NCBI GenBank assembly: GCA_963807305.1 | Contig: CAWEBN010000005.1 | Location: forward strand, 248,001 to 312,000 | DNA length: 64,000 nt | DNA from: JAOPZW01 sp963807305 | GTDB lineage: Bacteria; Actinomycetota; Thermoleophilia; Solirubrobacterales; Solirubrobacteraceae | Reading direction: 5' to 3' | Position numbers and translations under genes: made by a program | The notes under the pieces: generated by a model | Database searches by the model: none | What the model saw: the letters and a program-made list of their open reading frames with translations, nothing else | What the model was told of the DNA's origin: nothing | Shown here: one piece after another, positions 8,551-16,753 of the stretch | Numbering within the stretch: the first letter of the stretch is position 1 | Layout of the letters: every line of letters starts with the position of its first letter

Positions 8551-8972
8551 CCATCCGCGAGGTCGCGCAGCCTGCGCTCCACCTCGGCCTCCACGTCGAG
8601 CGGCTCCTTGCCCTGGCGTGCGCGTCGCGCGTTGCGCGCGATGACGAGATCGCGGACCTCGCGGGCCAGACCGGGGTCGATCGCGGGGCGCGAGAGCGCG
8701 GCCATCTCGGCCTCGAGGTCGAGCGGCTCCTTGCCCTGGCGCAGGCGCCGTGCGTTGCGCGCCTCGAGCATCTGGCGGATCTCCTCGTCGCGCTCTCCGG
8801 CGGCCATCGCGGGCGTGATCTCGCCGGCCGGGCGGTCGCTGCCGTCGCGCAGCGACATCCCACCGCGGCCGATCTCGTCGTAGGCACGCCCGAAGCCCCC
8901 GAGCGTGATGATCGCCACGATCGCCGCGACGACGACGACCACCACGAGGACGATGCCGAAGGCGTCCTGCAT
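8547..8972 (-). CDS. Membrane-anchored protein with duplicated charged module
   Basis: 141 residues. One hydrophobic N-terminal helix (about residues 5-28) anchors a cytoplasmic charged region. A module of the form ARNARRxRQGKEPLDxEAE occurs twice, about 41 residues apart. The underlying DNA repeats 24 identical bases (8595-8618 and 8718-8741), so the duplication is recent or under strong constraint. The module resembles short DNA- or membrane-proximal amphipathic helices such as SHOCT-like tails, but I cannot assign a family. No enzyme motif is visible. Confidence 0.6.
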   Translation of the reverse strand: MQDAFGIVLVVVVVVAAIVAIITLGGFGRAYDEIGRGGMSLRDGSDRPAGEITPAMAAGERDEEIRQMLEARNARRLRQGKEPLDLEAEMAALSRPAIDPGLAREVRDLVIARNARRARQGKEPLDVEAEVERRLRDLADG

Positions 8973-9056
8973 CCCCTCATTCTCGCGCGTTCCGGGCTGT
9001 CACCGGAACCTGGACGTATAGCGATTGACGCGCCCGCGGGCTGGGGTAAGCTTCGC

Positions 9057-9083
9057 TTGACATCAGATTGACTGACCAGTCAA
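9057..9083 (+). promoter_or_regulatory. Promoter with TetR-type operator
   Basis: A consensus -35, TTGACA (9057-9062), is followed by a perfect palindrome TTGACTGACCAGTCAA (9068-9083) covering the spacer and -10 position. AAGGAG and the GTG at 9105 follow. Palindromes with TGACTGACCAGTCA cores are known for TetR regulators of fatty-acid degradation genes. The TetR gene directly downstream of the acyl-CoA dehydrogenase is the likely ligand. Confidence 0.6.
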
Positions 9084-9104
9084 TCGCCTTGCAAGGAGAA
9101 GACA

Positions 9105-10277
9105 GTGGTCGACTTCACCCTGACCGACGAGCAGAAGGCGCTACGCGAGCTCGCGCACGACTTCGCCGCCAAGGAGATCCGCCCCGTCGCCTGGGAGTAC
9201 GACAAGGACGGAACCTGGCCGCAGGAGATCATCGACAAGGCCCACGGGCTGGGCCTCATGAACGTCCACGTCCCCGAGGAGTACGGCGGCCTCGGCCTCT
9301 CCTACCTCGACGGCTGCCTGATCGAGGAGGAGATCTCGTGGGGCTGCTCGGGCATCGGGACGTCGCTCGGCGCCAACGGCCTGGCCGGCGCGCCGGTCGC
9401 GCTCGGCGGCTCCGACGAGGTCAAGGCCGAGTACTTCGGCGAGCTGATCGACGAGCCGAAGCTGGCTTCCTTCTGCCTCACCGAGCCGGACGCCGGCTCG
9501 GACGTCTCGGGCATGCGCACGCGGGCCAAGAAGAGCGGCGACACCTACGTCCTCAACGGCTCGAAGTGCTTCATCACCAACGGCGGCTACGCCGACTGGT
9601 TCACGGTCTACGCCAAGACCGACCCCGATGCCGGCCATCGCGGCATCTCCGCCTTCCTCGTGCGCAAGGACGACACGGTGATCGTGGACAAGAAGGAGGA
9701 CAAGATGGGCCAGCGGGCGTCGAACACCGCGACCATCACCTTCAACGACACCGAGGTCCACGCGAAGTACCTCCTCGGCGAGGAGAACAAGGGCTTCAAG
9801 CTCGCGATGATGACCCTCGACCGCACGCGCCCGGGCGTGGCCGCCATGGCCACCGGCATCGCGCGCGCCGCGTTCGAGTTCGCCACCGAGTACTCCAAGG
9901 AGCGCGTCCAGTTCGGCGTGCCGATCGCCATGCACCAGGCGATCCAGTTCATGATCGCCGACATGTCGACCAAGGTGCACCTGTCGCGCCTGGCCACGTG
10001 GCACTCGGCCGTCCTGCTCGACCAGGGCAAGCGCAACACGATCGAGAGCTCCCACGCCAAGCGCTTCGCGGCGGACTCGGCGATGGAGGTCACGACGGAC
10101 GCCGTGCAGGTCTACGGCGGCTACGGCTTCATCAAGGACTACCCCGTCGAGAAGCTCATGCGCGACGCGAAGATCATGCAGCTCTACGAGGGCACGTCGC
10201 AGATCCAGCGCCTCGTCATCGCGCGCGAGACGCTGCTGCCGCGTCACATCGAGGCCGTGCAGTCGGTGGCCGCCTAG
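9105..10277 (+). CDS. Acyl-CoA dehydrogenase
   Basis: 390 residues, the standard length for the FAD-dependent acyl-CoA dehydrogenase family that performs the first oxidation of beta-oxidation or branched-chain acyl-CoA breakdown. Visible motifs are FCLTEPDAGSDVSGMRT (FAD/substrate loop), QRASNTATITFNDTEV, RERVQFGVPI-like FAD-binding text, VYGGYGFIKDYPVEKLMRDAKIMQLYEGTSQIQ, and the catalytic Glu in LYEGTSQ. The GTG start follows AAGGAG. A palindromic operator overlaps its promoter, and a convergent TetR gene shares its stop region. Chain-length preference cannot be read from sequence. Confidence 0.95.
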   Translation: MVDFTLTDEQKALRELAHDFAAKEIRPVAWEYDKDGTWPQEIIDKAHGLGLMNVHVPEEYGGLGLSYLDGCLIEEEISWGCSGIGTSLGANGLAGAPVALGGSDEVKAEYFGELIDEPKLASFCLTEPDAGSDVSGMRTRAKKSGDTYVLNGSKCFITNGGYADWFTVYAKTDPDAGHRGISAFLVRKDDTVIVDKKEDKMGQRASNTATITFNDTEVHAKYLLGEENKGFKLAMMTLDRTRPGVAAMATGIARAAFEFATEYSKERVQFGVPIAMHQAIQFMIADMSTKVHLSRLATWHSAVLLDQGKRNTIESSHAKRFAADSAMEVTTDAVQVYGGYGFIKDYPVEKLMRDAKIMQLYEGTSQIQRLVIARETLLPRHIEAVQSVAA

Positions 10278-10915
10278 AAGCGCCTGACGCCGCAGCCTGC
10301 GAGGCCCTGCTCGAGGGCCTCGTAGGCGCGGCGGGCCTGGTCGCGCAGGTCGGCGGCCACCACCCGCTGGTCCTCGCCGGCGAGCAGTCGCTGGAAGGCG
10401 GCGCGGAAGACGAGCCGGTGCGTCCACGCCAGCGTGCGCGCGATGACCGCGGGCACGAGGTCGCCCTCGAGCGCGCCCGTCTCCTCGGCGATGACCGGGG
10501 CGAGCGTGGTCGCCTCCTCCTCCCAGCCGAGGAACAGGCGGTTGCGCAGCGCGCGGCTGCCCGCGACGAGCCGCGGCACGGCGACGATCGACTCGACCGG
10601 GTCGTGGTCGACGCGCTCGACGAACTCGAGCGTCGCCGCGCGGAAGGGCTCGACGATCGACGCGCCTGCCGGCCGGGTGCGTATGGCCTCGATGAGCGCG
10701 GCGCGGCGCTCCTCCCCGCCGAGCAGGACGAGGTCCTCCTTGGCCGGGAAGTAGTTGAAAACCGTCTTCTCGGAGACGTCGGCGGCGCGCGCCACGTCGG
10801 CCACGGTCACGGCGTCGAAGCCGTGCTCGACGAACAGCGCCATCGCCGCCTGCGCGATCGCCTCGCGCGTCTGGCGCTTCTTGCGCTCGCGCAGTCCCTC
10901 GGTCGTGGCCGCCAT
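10274..10915 (-). CDS. TetR/AcrR family transcriptional regulator
   Basis: 213 residues. The N-terminal HTH reads REAIAQAAMALFVEHGFDAVTVADVARAADVSEKTVFNYFPAKEDLV, a textbook TetR domain. The C-terminal helical domain contains hydrophobic segments that could hold an acyl-CoA or drug-like ligand. It converges on the acyl-CoA dehydrogenase with overlapping stops and is divergent from the DrrA-type ABC operon across only 38 bp. Either unit could be its target; the palindrome at 9068 favours the dehydrogenase. Confidence 0.88.
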   Translation of the reverse strand: MAATTEGLRERKKRQTREAIAQAAMALFVEHGFDAVTVADVARAADVSEKTVFNYFPAKEDLVLLGGEERRAALIEAIRTRPAGASIVEPFRAATLEFVERVDHDPVESIVAVPRLVAGSRALRNRLFLGWEEEATTLAPVIAEETGALEGDLVPAVIARTLAWTHRLVFRAAFQRLLAGEDQRVVAADLRDQARRAYEALEQGLAGCGVRRF

Positions 10916-10941
10916 CGCTGCGCATCCTAACGTACATTTGC

Positions 10942-10947
10942 TATAAG
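10942..10947 (+). promoter_or_regulatory. -10 hexamer for a leaderless ABC operon
   Basis: TATAAG ends 6 nt before the GTG at 10954, and there is no ribosome-binding sequence. The AT-rich stretch 10931-10951 stands out from its surroundings. Predicted transcription start coincides with the start codon. Confidence 0.5.
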
Positions 10948-10953
10948 TTTTCT

Positions 10954-11945
<992 letters not shown>

Positions 11946-11949
<4 letters not shown>

Positions 11950-12839
11950 GCGCCACCGAGCAGGTCGTCGCCCCCACCGAGGTCGCCGCGCCCGACGTCA
12001 TCCGCGTCCGCGTCCCGCCGCGCAGCTGGCGCAGCGAGCTGCGCGCGATGCGGATCGTCTGGCGGCGCGAGATCATCCGCTTCAAGAGCGACCGGATCCG
12101 GATCGTCACGGCGCTCGTCCAGCCGCTGCTCTTCCTGTTCGTGCTCGGCACGGGGCTGGAGCAGCTCTCGGCGGCCAGCACCCACGGCGTCGAGCTGAAG
12201 ACCTTCATCTACCCCGGCATCCTCTGCATCGCCGTCATGTTCACGGCGATGTTCTCGGCGGCCTCGATCGTGTGGGACCGCGAGTTCGGCTTCCTGCGCG
12301 AGATGATGGTCGCGCCGATCCGGCGCAGCTCGATCATCATCGGCAAGTGCCTGGGCGGAGCGACGGTGGCGAGCCTCCAGGGCGTGATCCTGCTCTGCCT
12401 GGCCTGGGCCGTGGACGTGCCCTACAGCGTCACGCTCGTCCTCGGCATCCTGGCCCTGCAGCTGCTGCTGGCCTTCAGCATCACCGCCTTCGGCGTCATG
12501 GTCGCCGTGCGCATCAAGCAGATGCAGGCCTTCATGGGCGTGATGCAGATGGTCGTGATGCCGATGTTCTTCATCTCGGGGGCCCTGTTCCCGGTCGTCG
12601 GCCTGCCCGTCTGGCTGGCGGTCCTCAACCGCCTCGACCCGCTCACCTACGCGGTCGACCCGATGCGCAAGCTCGTCTTCAACCACCTCGACGTCAGCGC
12701 CTCCGCGCGCGAGGCGCTCGCCCCTGGCGTCACGTGGTGGGGCTGGCACGTGCCGGCGCTGCTCGAGGTCGCGGTCGTGCTCGCCCTCGGCCTCATCATG
12801 CTCGGCATCGCGATCTGGGAGTTCAACGCGACCGAGTAG
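11946..12839 (+). CDS. ABC-2 type transporter permease, DrrB family
   Basis: 297 residues. After a ~45-residue cytoplasmic N-terminus containing WRREIIRFKSDRIRIV, about six hydrophobic segments follow (roughly 50-75, 90-110, 135-160, 165-190, 200-225, 265-290), the usual ABC-2 layout. The amphipathic EFGFLREMMVAPIRRSSIIIGK segment is the conserved coupling region of this family. It is translationally coupled to the ATP-binding gene. The 3' end overlaps the convergent epimerase gene by 17 bases. Confidence 0.9.
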
Positions 12840-13710
12840 CGCCCGTTTCGTCGAGGTAGTCGCGCCACGAGCGCATCGGCTTCCAATCCAGCATCCGCTG
12901 GGCCTTGGCCGTGGAGATGCCCGCCGCGTCGGGACGGTCGACGTCGCGCAGCGCGATCGCGTCGCCGTGGTGGCGGCGCACGAGGTCGGCCAGCGGCCGG
13001 CCGGCCGAGTTGTCGGGCTGGGCGGCGTAGAAGACCTCGTGCCCCGGGAGGTCGGACTCGGCCGCGAGGCGCAGCATCTCGGCGAGGTCGTAGACGTCGA
13101 CGTAGCTCCAGAAGCCAGTGCTCGGCTCGTCGCCTGCGCCGCGGACGACCGGCCCGAGGTTGTGTTCGATGTTGCCCTCCCACTGCACCCACGACGGGCG
13201 CACGGAGATGCAGCGGATGTCGGAGCGGCGGACGGCGGCGTCCATGAGCTGCTCGCCGAAGACCTTCGACGTCGCGTACGGATCCTGCGGGCGCAGCGGG
13301 TGCTCCTCGTCGACGGGCAGGTAGTCGGGCAGGAACGGCCGCTCGGCGAAGAACCAGCCGGGCGCCGTCTCCGATGAGACATTGACGAAGCGCGGCACCT
13401 CCCAGCGCACGGCCGCCTCGATCGCGTTGAAGGTCGACATCAGGTTGTTGTGGAAGACGACGTGCGGCGGGTTGTGGGTCGGCTCTGGTAGCGCCGCGGC
13501 GTGGATCACGGCGTCGTGGCCGCGCACGACCGCGAAGGCCGCGCCGGCGTCGGTGAGGTCGGCCTGCACGTACGCGGCCTCGCCGGGGTCGGGCCGCTCG
13601 AACACGGGCGCCCCGAGGTCCGCCGCGGTCACGTCGTGGCCGGCGCGAAGCAGGGCGGTGACGGTGGCGCGGCCGACCTTGCCGCGGGCGCCGGTGACGA
13701 GGATGCGCAT
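12823..13710 (-). CDS. NAD-dependent epimerase/dehydratase family protein
   Basis: 295 residues starting MRILVTGARGKVGRATV, an extended-SDR Rossmann motif. Downstream are HDAVIHAAALPEP, FVNVSSETAPGWFF, and YATSKVFGEQL, where YxxxK is changed to YATSK in the catalytic position. Uronate dehydrogenase-like and other sugar-nucleotide enzymes share this pattern. The ATG at 13710 is chosen over an upstream Arg-rich extension because it begins the Rossmann fold directly. It converges on the ABC permease with a short overlap. Substrate not assigned. Confidence 0.83.
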   Translation of the reverse strand: MRILVTGARGKVGRATVTALLRAGHDVTAADLGAPVFERPDPGEAAYVQADLTDAGAAFAVVRGHDAVIHAAALPEPTHNPPHVVFHNNLMSTFNAIEAAVRWEVPRFVNVSSETAPGWFFAERPFLPDYLPVDEEHPLRPQDPYATSKVFGEQLMDAAVRRSDIRCISVRPSWVQWEGNIEHNLGPVVRGAGDEPSTGFWSYVDVYDLAEMLRLAAESDLPGHEVFYAAQPDNSAGRPLADLVRRHHGDAIALRDVDRPDAAGISTAKAQRMLDWKPMRSWRDYLDETGATRSR

Positions 13711-14233
13711 GGCGCGCAACCTACTGGCTGCTCGCGCCGTCTCCGTGGCGCCCGCAGCCTGCAGCGAGCGGTGGGCGGGTCCTGTCGGCGGATCACGCTC
13801 CTCAGACTCCGCAGGCTCCGTCTGAGGACGTGTCCGCCGCCACCCGCCGAGCAGCGTCTTCGCCCGGGCCGGGCGCACGCGTCGCGTCGCGGTCCGCGAG
13901 CGTCTACTCCTTTGCGACGGCAGCTCCTGCGGCGGGCGCGTCCGCTGGTGCTCTCCGCCGGAGTACGGAAGCAGCAGCGCGGCGGCGCCTTACGCCGCAG
14001 GCCGACGCGAGTGTCGAGGCCCAAGTACGAGTTCGCCAGCCGCGGGTTTGCGTTCTTGTGGTGCCACAGATCATCCCGTGTGGATGACGCAGCGCGATGC
14101 TCGTCGAGGCAGGCTCCGGTCACCCTGACGCGACGCTGGAGGTGCACGATGTCGAGGTTGCTGTGGCTCATGTTCGTGCTACGCGGGCGGATGCGCAGTG
14201 GGCTCGTGCCGGTGACCCCGTAGGTTCGCTCCC
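13711..14233. other. Intergenic region with a long imperfect hairpin
   Basis: About 520 bases without a convincing gene. The main structure is an extended stem-loop. TCCTCAGAC (13799-13807) pairs with GTCTGAGGA (13820-13828), and outward, allowing one- and two-base bulges, CACG and GGCGG pair with CGTG and CCGCC. A further GGCGGGT pairs with ACCCGCC. Open frames on both strands here are Arg/Ser-rich and look like noise, apart from the short 46-codon frame listed separately. The region marks the left edge of the accessory segment. Confidence 0.5.
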
Positions 14234-14237
14234 GTGA
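14097..14237 (+). CDS. Possible 46-residue ORF coupled to the GAP-family gene
   Basis: A short frame starts at ATG 14097 and ends in a GTGA overlap with the next gene's GTG, the coupling style used throughout this window. The peptide (LEVHDVEVAVAHVRATRADA in the middle) is amphipathic and not recognised. A competing 24-residue frame (14149-14223) has GGAGG upstream and begins MSRLLWLMFVLRG. Both cannot be main products. The first may be the end of a decayed gene. Low confidence. Confidence 0.22.
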   Translation: MLVEAGSGHPDATLEVHDVEVAVAHVRATRADAQWARAGDPVGSLP

Positions 14238-14920
14238 GTCAGGTCTTCGTCTTCGCCATCACGGCCGCGTTCAATCCGACGCTGCTGGCGGCTGTGACGG
14301 TGATGCTCGTGTTGGACAACCCAAGAAGGCTGCTGTGGGGGTACCTGCTCGGCGCGATGATGACTAGCGTCACGCTCGGACTGGTGATCGTGCTCACGCT
14401 GGGCGGCTCGTCCGGCGGGACGAGCACCGCCAAGCACACGATCAACCCGGTGTTGGACATAGCGCTGGGGGTGCTCGTCTTGATCGTCGCGTTCGTGGTC
14501 GGAACGGGCCGTGACCGGAGGCGGCGGGCGCGCCGCGCGCGCAAGCAGGCAGAGAAGGCCGACAAGGCGCCACCCAAGTGGCAGCAGGCGCTCAGCGGGG
14601 GATCGGCGCGCACGTCGTTCGTCGTCGGTGCGCTGCTGACCCTGCCGGGCGCGTCCTACCTCGCGGGGCTGGATCAGCTCGCCAAGCAAGACCTGTCGAC
14701 AGCGGCGACGGTCCTGAGCGTCATCGCTTTCAACGTGATCATGCTGACCCTGCTCGAGGTACCGCTTCTCGGCTACACGTTCTCACCCGAGAAGACCTCC
14801 GCCGCCGTGAATCGCTTCAGCGCATGGCTCAGCCGCGACGGCGGCAGGATCGCGCTGGTCCTCGCGGTTCTGGTCGGCATCGCGCTGATCGCCCGCGGCG
14901 TCGGCGGATTGCTCAGCTGA
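14234..14920 (+). CDS. GAP/Sap-family integral membrane protein
   Basis: 228 residues with about six membrane segments, matching the GAP family (Sap; related to mycobacterial sulfolipid- and peptidoglycolipid-addressing proteins). Visible family features are the N-terminal FNPTLLAAVTVMLVLDNPRRLL, a central charged cytoplasmic loop (RDRRRRARRARKQAEKADK, about 95-118) and a second hydrophobic half beginning SFVVGALLTLPGASYLAGLDQL. Members help export cell-envelope lipids in mycobacteria; the role here is unknown. Base composition is less GC-biased than neighbours further left, consistent with an accessory region. Confidence 0.8.
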   Translation: MSQVFVFAITAAFNPTLLAAVTVMLVLDNPRRLLWGYLLGAMMTSVTLGLVIVLTLGGSSGGTSTAKHTINPVLDIALGVLVLIVAFVVGTGRDRRRRARRARKQAEKADKAPPKWQQALSGGSARTSFVVGALLTLPGASYLAGLDQLAKQDLSTAATVLSVIAFNVIMLTLLEVPLLGYTFSPEKTSAAVNRFSAWLSRDGGRIALVLAVLVGIALIARGVGGLLS

Positions 14921-15069
14921 CCGCGGGTGCTCGTCCTTGCAGCAGCCCCCCGGGGAGGTTCGTGGAACGCCTGCTCGCTTGGGATGGCAAGAGCGTTTTG
15001 GTGTCCACCTGTCGATCGTTCAGCAGCACACCGCCCGCAGGTGATGCCTCGTCAGAAAGGCGGACGCGC

Positions 15070-15549
15070 CTAGCCGAAGTGCATGCCTGCGGTGATCTCG
15101 CCGACGATGATCGCGGCGACGACCCAGTCGACGACCATGCAGAACGGCGGCCACCATCGCGTGTTGGCCACGAAGTGGGTTCGGTGCTGCCAGAGGTCCT
15201 TGAGCCCGTGGCCGACCATGCCGACAACGAGCAGCCACGGCGATCCCGTTATGGCCGCGGCGGCTACCACGACGAAGGCGAAAGCCACGCTGCTCTCCAC
15301 GGCAATGACCGTCGGCCGCCCGTCGGCCACGGCGAAGCCGACATAGATAGCGGCGATCACGGCGAGCCCGAGCGCATAGACCGTCGCGCTGTCCAGCCAC
15401 CAGAACACCAGTGGGGTCGCCGCCTGCAACACGCCGACGACGATCCCCCACAGCATGGGGGTCCGGTTTGCCGGCTGCGACGCGGCAGCTGCCTGCCGGC
15501 TCACCGACTGGGCGGGCGTTCGTTGCACCGCTGTCGAACGGTTGGGCAC
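15070..15549 (-). CDS. Small multi-pass membrane protein
   Basis: 159 residues if the GTG at 15549 is used, which follows AGGACG; an internal ATG at 15456 would give 128 residues. The frame stays open further upstream, but that part is Arg/Cys-rich and not convincing. Four or five hydrophobic segments (LWGIVVGVLQAATPLVFWWL, VYALGLAVIAAIYVGFAV and others) alternate with short loops. A GHGLKDLWQHRTHFVANTRWWPPFC segment near the C-terminus is rich in His/Trp and resembles hypothetical membrane proteins of soil actinobacteria. Lies downstream of the monooxygenase/oxidase pair. Function unknown. Confidence 0.6.
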   Translation of the reverse strand: MPNRSTAVQRTPAQSVSRQAAAASQPANRTPMLWGIVVGVLQAATPLVFWWLDSATVYALGLAVIAAIYVGFAVADGRPTVIAVESSVAFAFVVVAAAAITGSPWLLVVGMVGHGLKDLWQHRTHFVANTRWWPPFCMVVDWVVAAIIVGEITAGMHFG

Positions 15550-15643
15550 AGCGACGCCGTCCTGAGTCCGACACGATGGACACCGGAACCGATCCCGAAC
15601 GGGCACCGCTCTCGCCGGCGCGGCGTGCCGGCTGAGGTAGCGC

Positions 15644-16753
15644 TCATCGTCCCGAAGGGCCGGAGAGCGCCGGCGCCGGCACCCCGGCATCGGCCCTCGA
15701 ACGAGCGGCGTCGGCAATTCGCTGCGCGATGAACTGTGCGTCGTCCTTGACCCAGCCCAGCAGCGCCGACCCTCGCGTGTGCTGCCAGGGCAGCCCGAGG
15801 AAGTACAAGCCAGGGATCTCGGTGACCCCGCGCCGGTGCCTGAGCCGCCCCTGCTCGTCGGAGATGGGCAGCTTGACGAAGGAGTGGTCGAGCCGGTAGC
15901 CGGTTGCCCACACGACGGCGTCCACCGCGAGTCGGGAGCCGTCGGCGAACGTCACCGTCGTGCCGTTCGCTGCGGTGGCGCGTGGGCGCATGCGGATGCC
16001 CTGCTTGCGCGCCGCCCTGGGGCTTGAGCCGATGAGCGTCTCGCGGTCCTTGATCCGCTGGCCGATGCGGGAGGTCACGGTCTTGCGCATCAGGCCCGTG
16101 GCTTCGAGGTAGCGAAACAGGTCGCGCCCGAGGATGCGCTGGGGAAGCGGTGTCTGGCGCGCCCCGACGGCGAGGTGGACCTCGCGCGACTGCGCCAGTT
16201 CGGCGGCGATCTGGTAACCGGTGTTGCCGCCGCCCACGACCAGCACGGTGCCCGCCGGCAGGTCGGCGGGTGAGCGGTAGTCGCTGCTGTGGATCTGCAC
16301 CACGTCGTCGGCCAGGTCGGCGGCCATCGCCGGGGTGGAGGGAAGCTGGAACGGCCCCGTGGCGACCACGACCTGATCGGCCTCGTACGTGCGCTCGCCG
16401 AGTTCGACGAGGAAGCCGCCGTCCTTGCGCGCCCGCACGGCTTGCACGCGGCTGTTGAACTCCACCGGCAGCTCGAAGCGCTGCGCGTACTCGGTGAGGT
16501 AGGCCACGACGTCGTCGCGGCCCGGATAGCTGTCGGGGTCACCGGGAAACGCGAGGCCGGGCAGGCAGTCGTAGCGCACGGGCGTGAACAGCCGGATGGA
16601 GTCCCACCGGCCCCGCCACGCCGCGGCGGGCTTGCTCGCGGCCTCCAGGATGGCGAGCCGGCGGCCCTGCAGGGCCAGGAAGTAGCCGATGGCCAGGCCG
16701 GCCTGCCCGCCTCCGACGACGACCACGTCGCGGTGCTGCACCGCGGTGGTCAC
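15644..16753 (-). CDS. Flavin-containing monooxygenase/CzcO-like FAD oxidoreductase
   Basis: 369 residues. The N-terminal FAD site is VVVGGGQAGLAIGYFLA; a second dinucleotide site, VLVVGGGNTGYQIAAELA, lies near residue 165, and a third conserved element, DAVVWATGYRLDHSFV, near residue 300. This two-Rossmann layout fits flavin-dependent monooxygenases of the CzcO group. The GTG start is chosen because it overlaps the stop of the multicopper oxidase in a GTGA unit and begins just before the FAD motif. The pair is therefore co-translated, linking this enzyme to metal-related oxidation. Substrate unknown. Confidence 0.85.
   Translation of the reverse strand: MTTAVQHRDVVVVGGGQAGLAIGYFLALQGRRLAILEAASKPAAAWRGRWDSIRLFTPVRYDCLPGLAFPGDPDSYPGRDDVVAYLTEYAQRFELPVEFNSRVQAVRARKDGGFLVELGERTYEADQVVVATGPFQLPSTPAMAADLADDVVQIHSSDYRSPADLPAGTVLVVGGGNTGYQIAAELAQSREVHLAVGARQTPLPQRILGRDLFRYLEATGLMRKTVTSRIGQRIKDRETLIGSSPRAARKQGIRMRPRATAANGTTVTFADGSRLAVDAVVWATGYRLDHSFVKLPISDEQGRLRHRRGVTEIPGLYFLGLPWQHTRGSALLGWVKDDAQFIAQRIADAARSRADAGVPAPALSGPSGR

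Noticed and set aside
13629..14171. Minus-strand frame of 180 codons upstream of the epimerase at 13710
   Set aside because: Arg-, Cys- and Ser-rich without motifs, runs through the strong hairpin, and has no ribosome-binding site.
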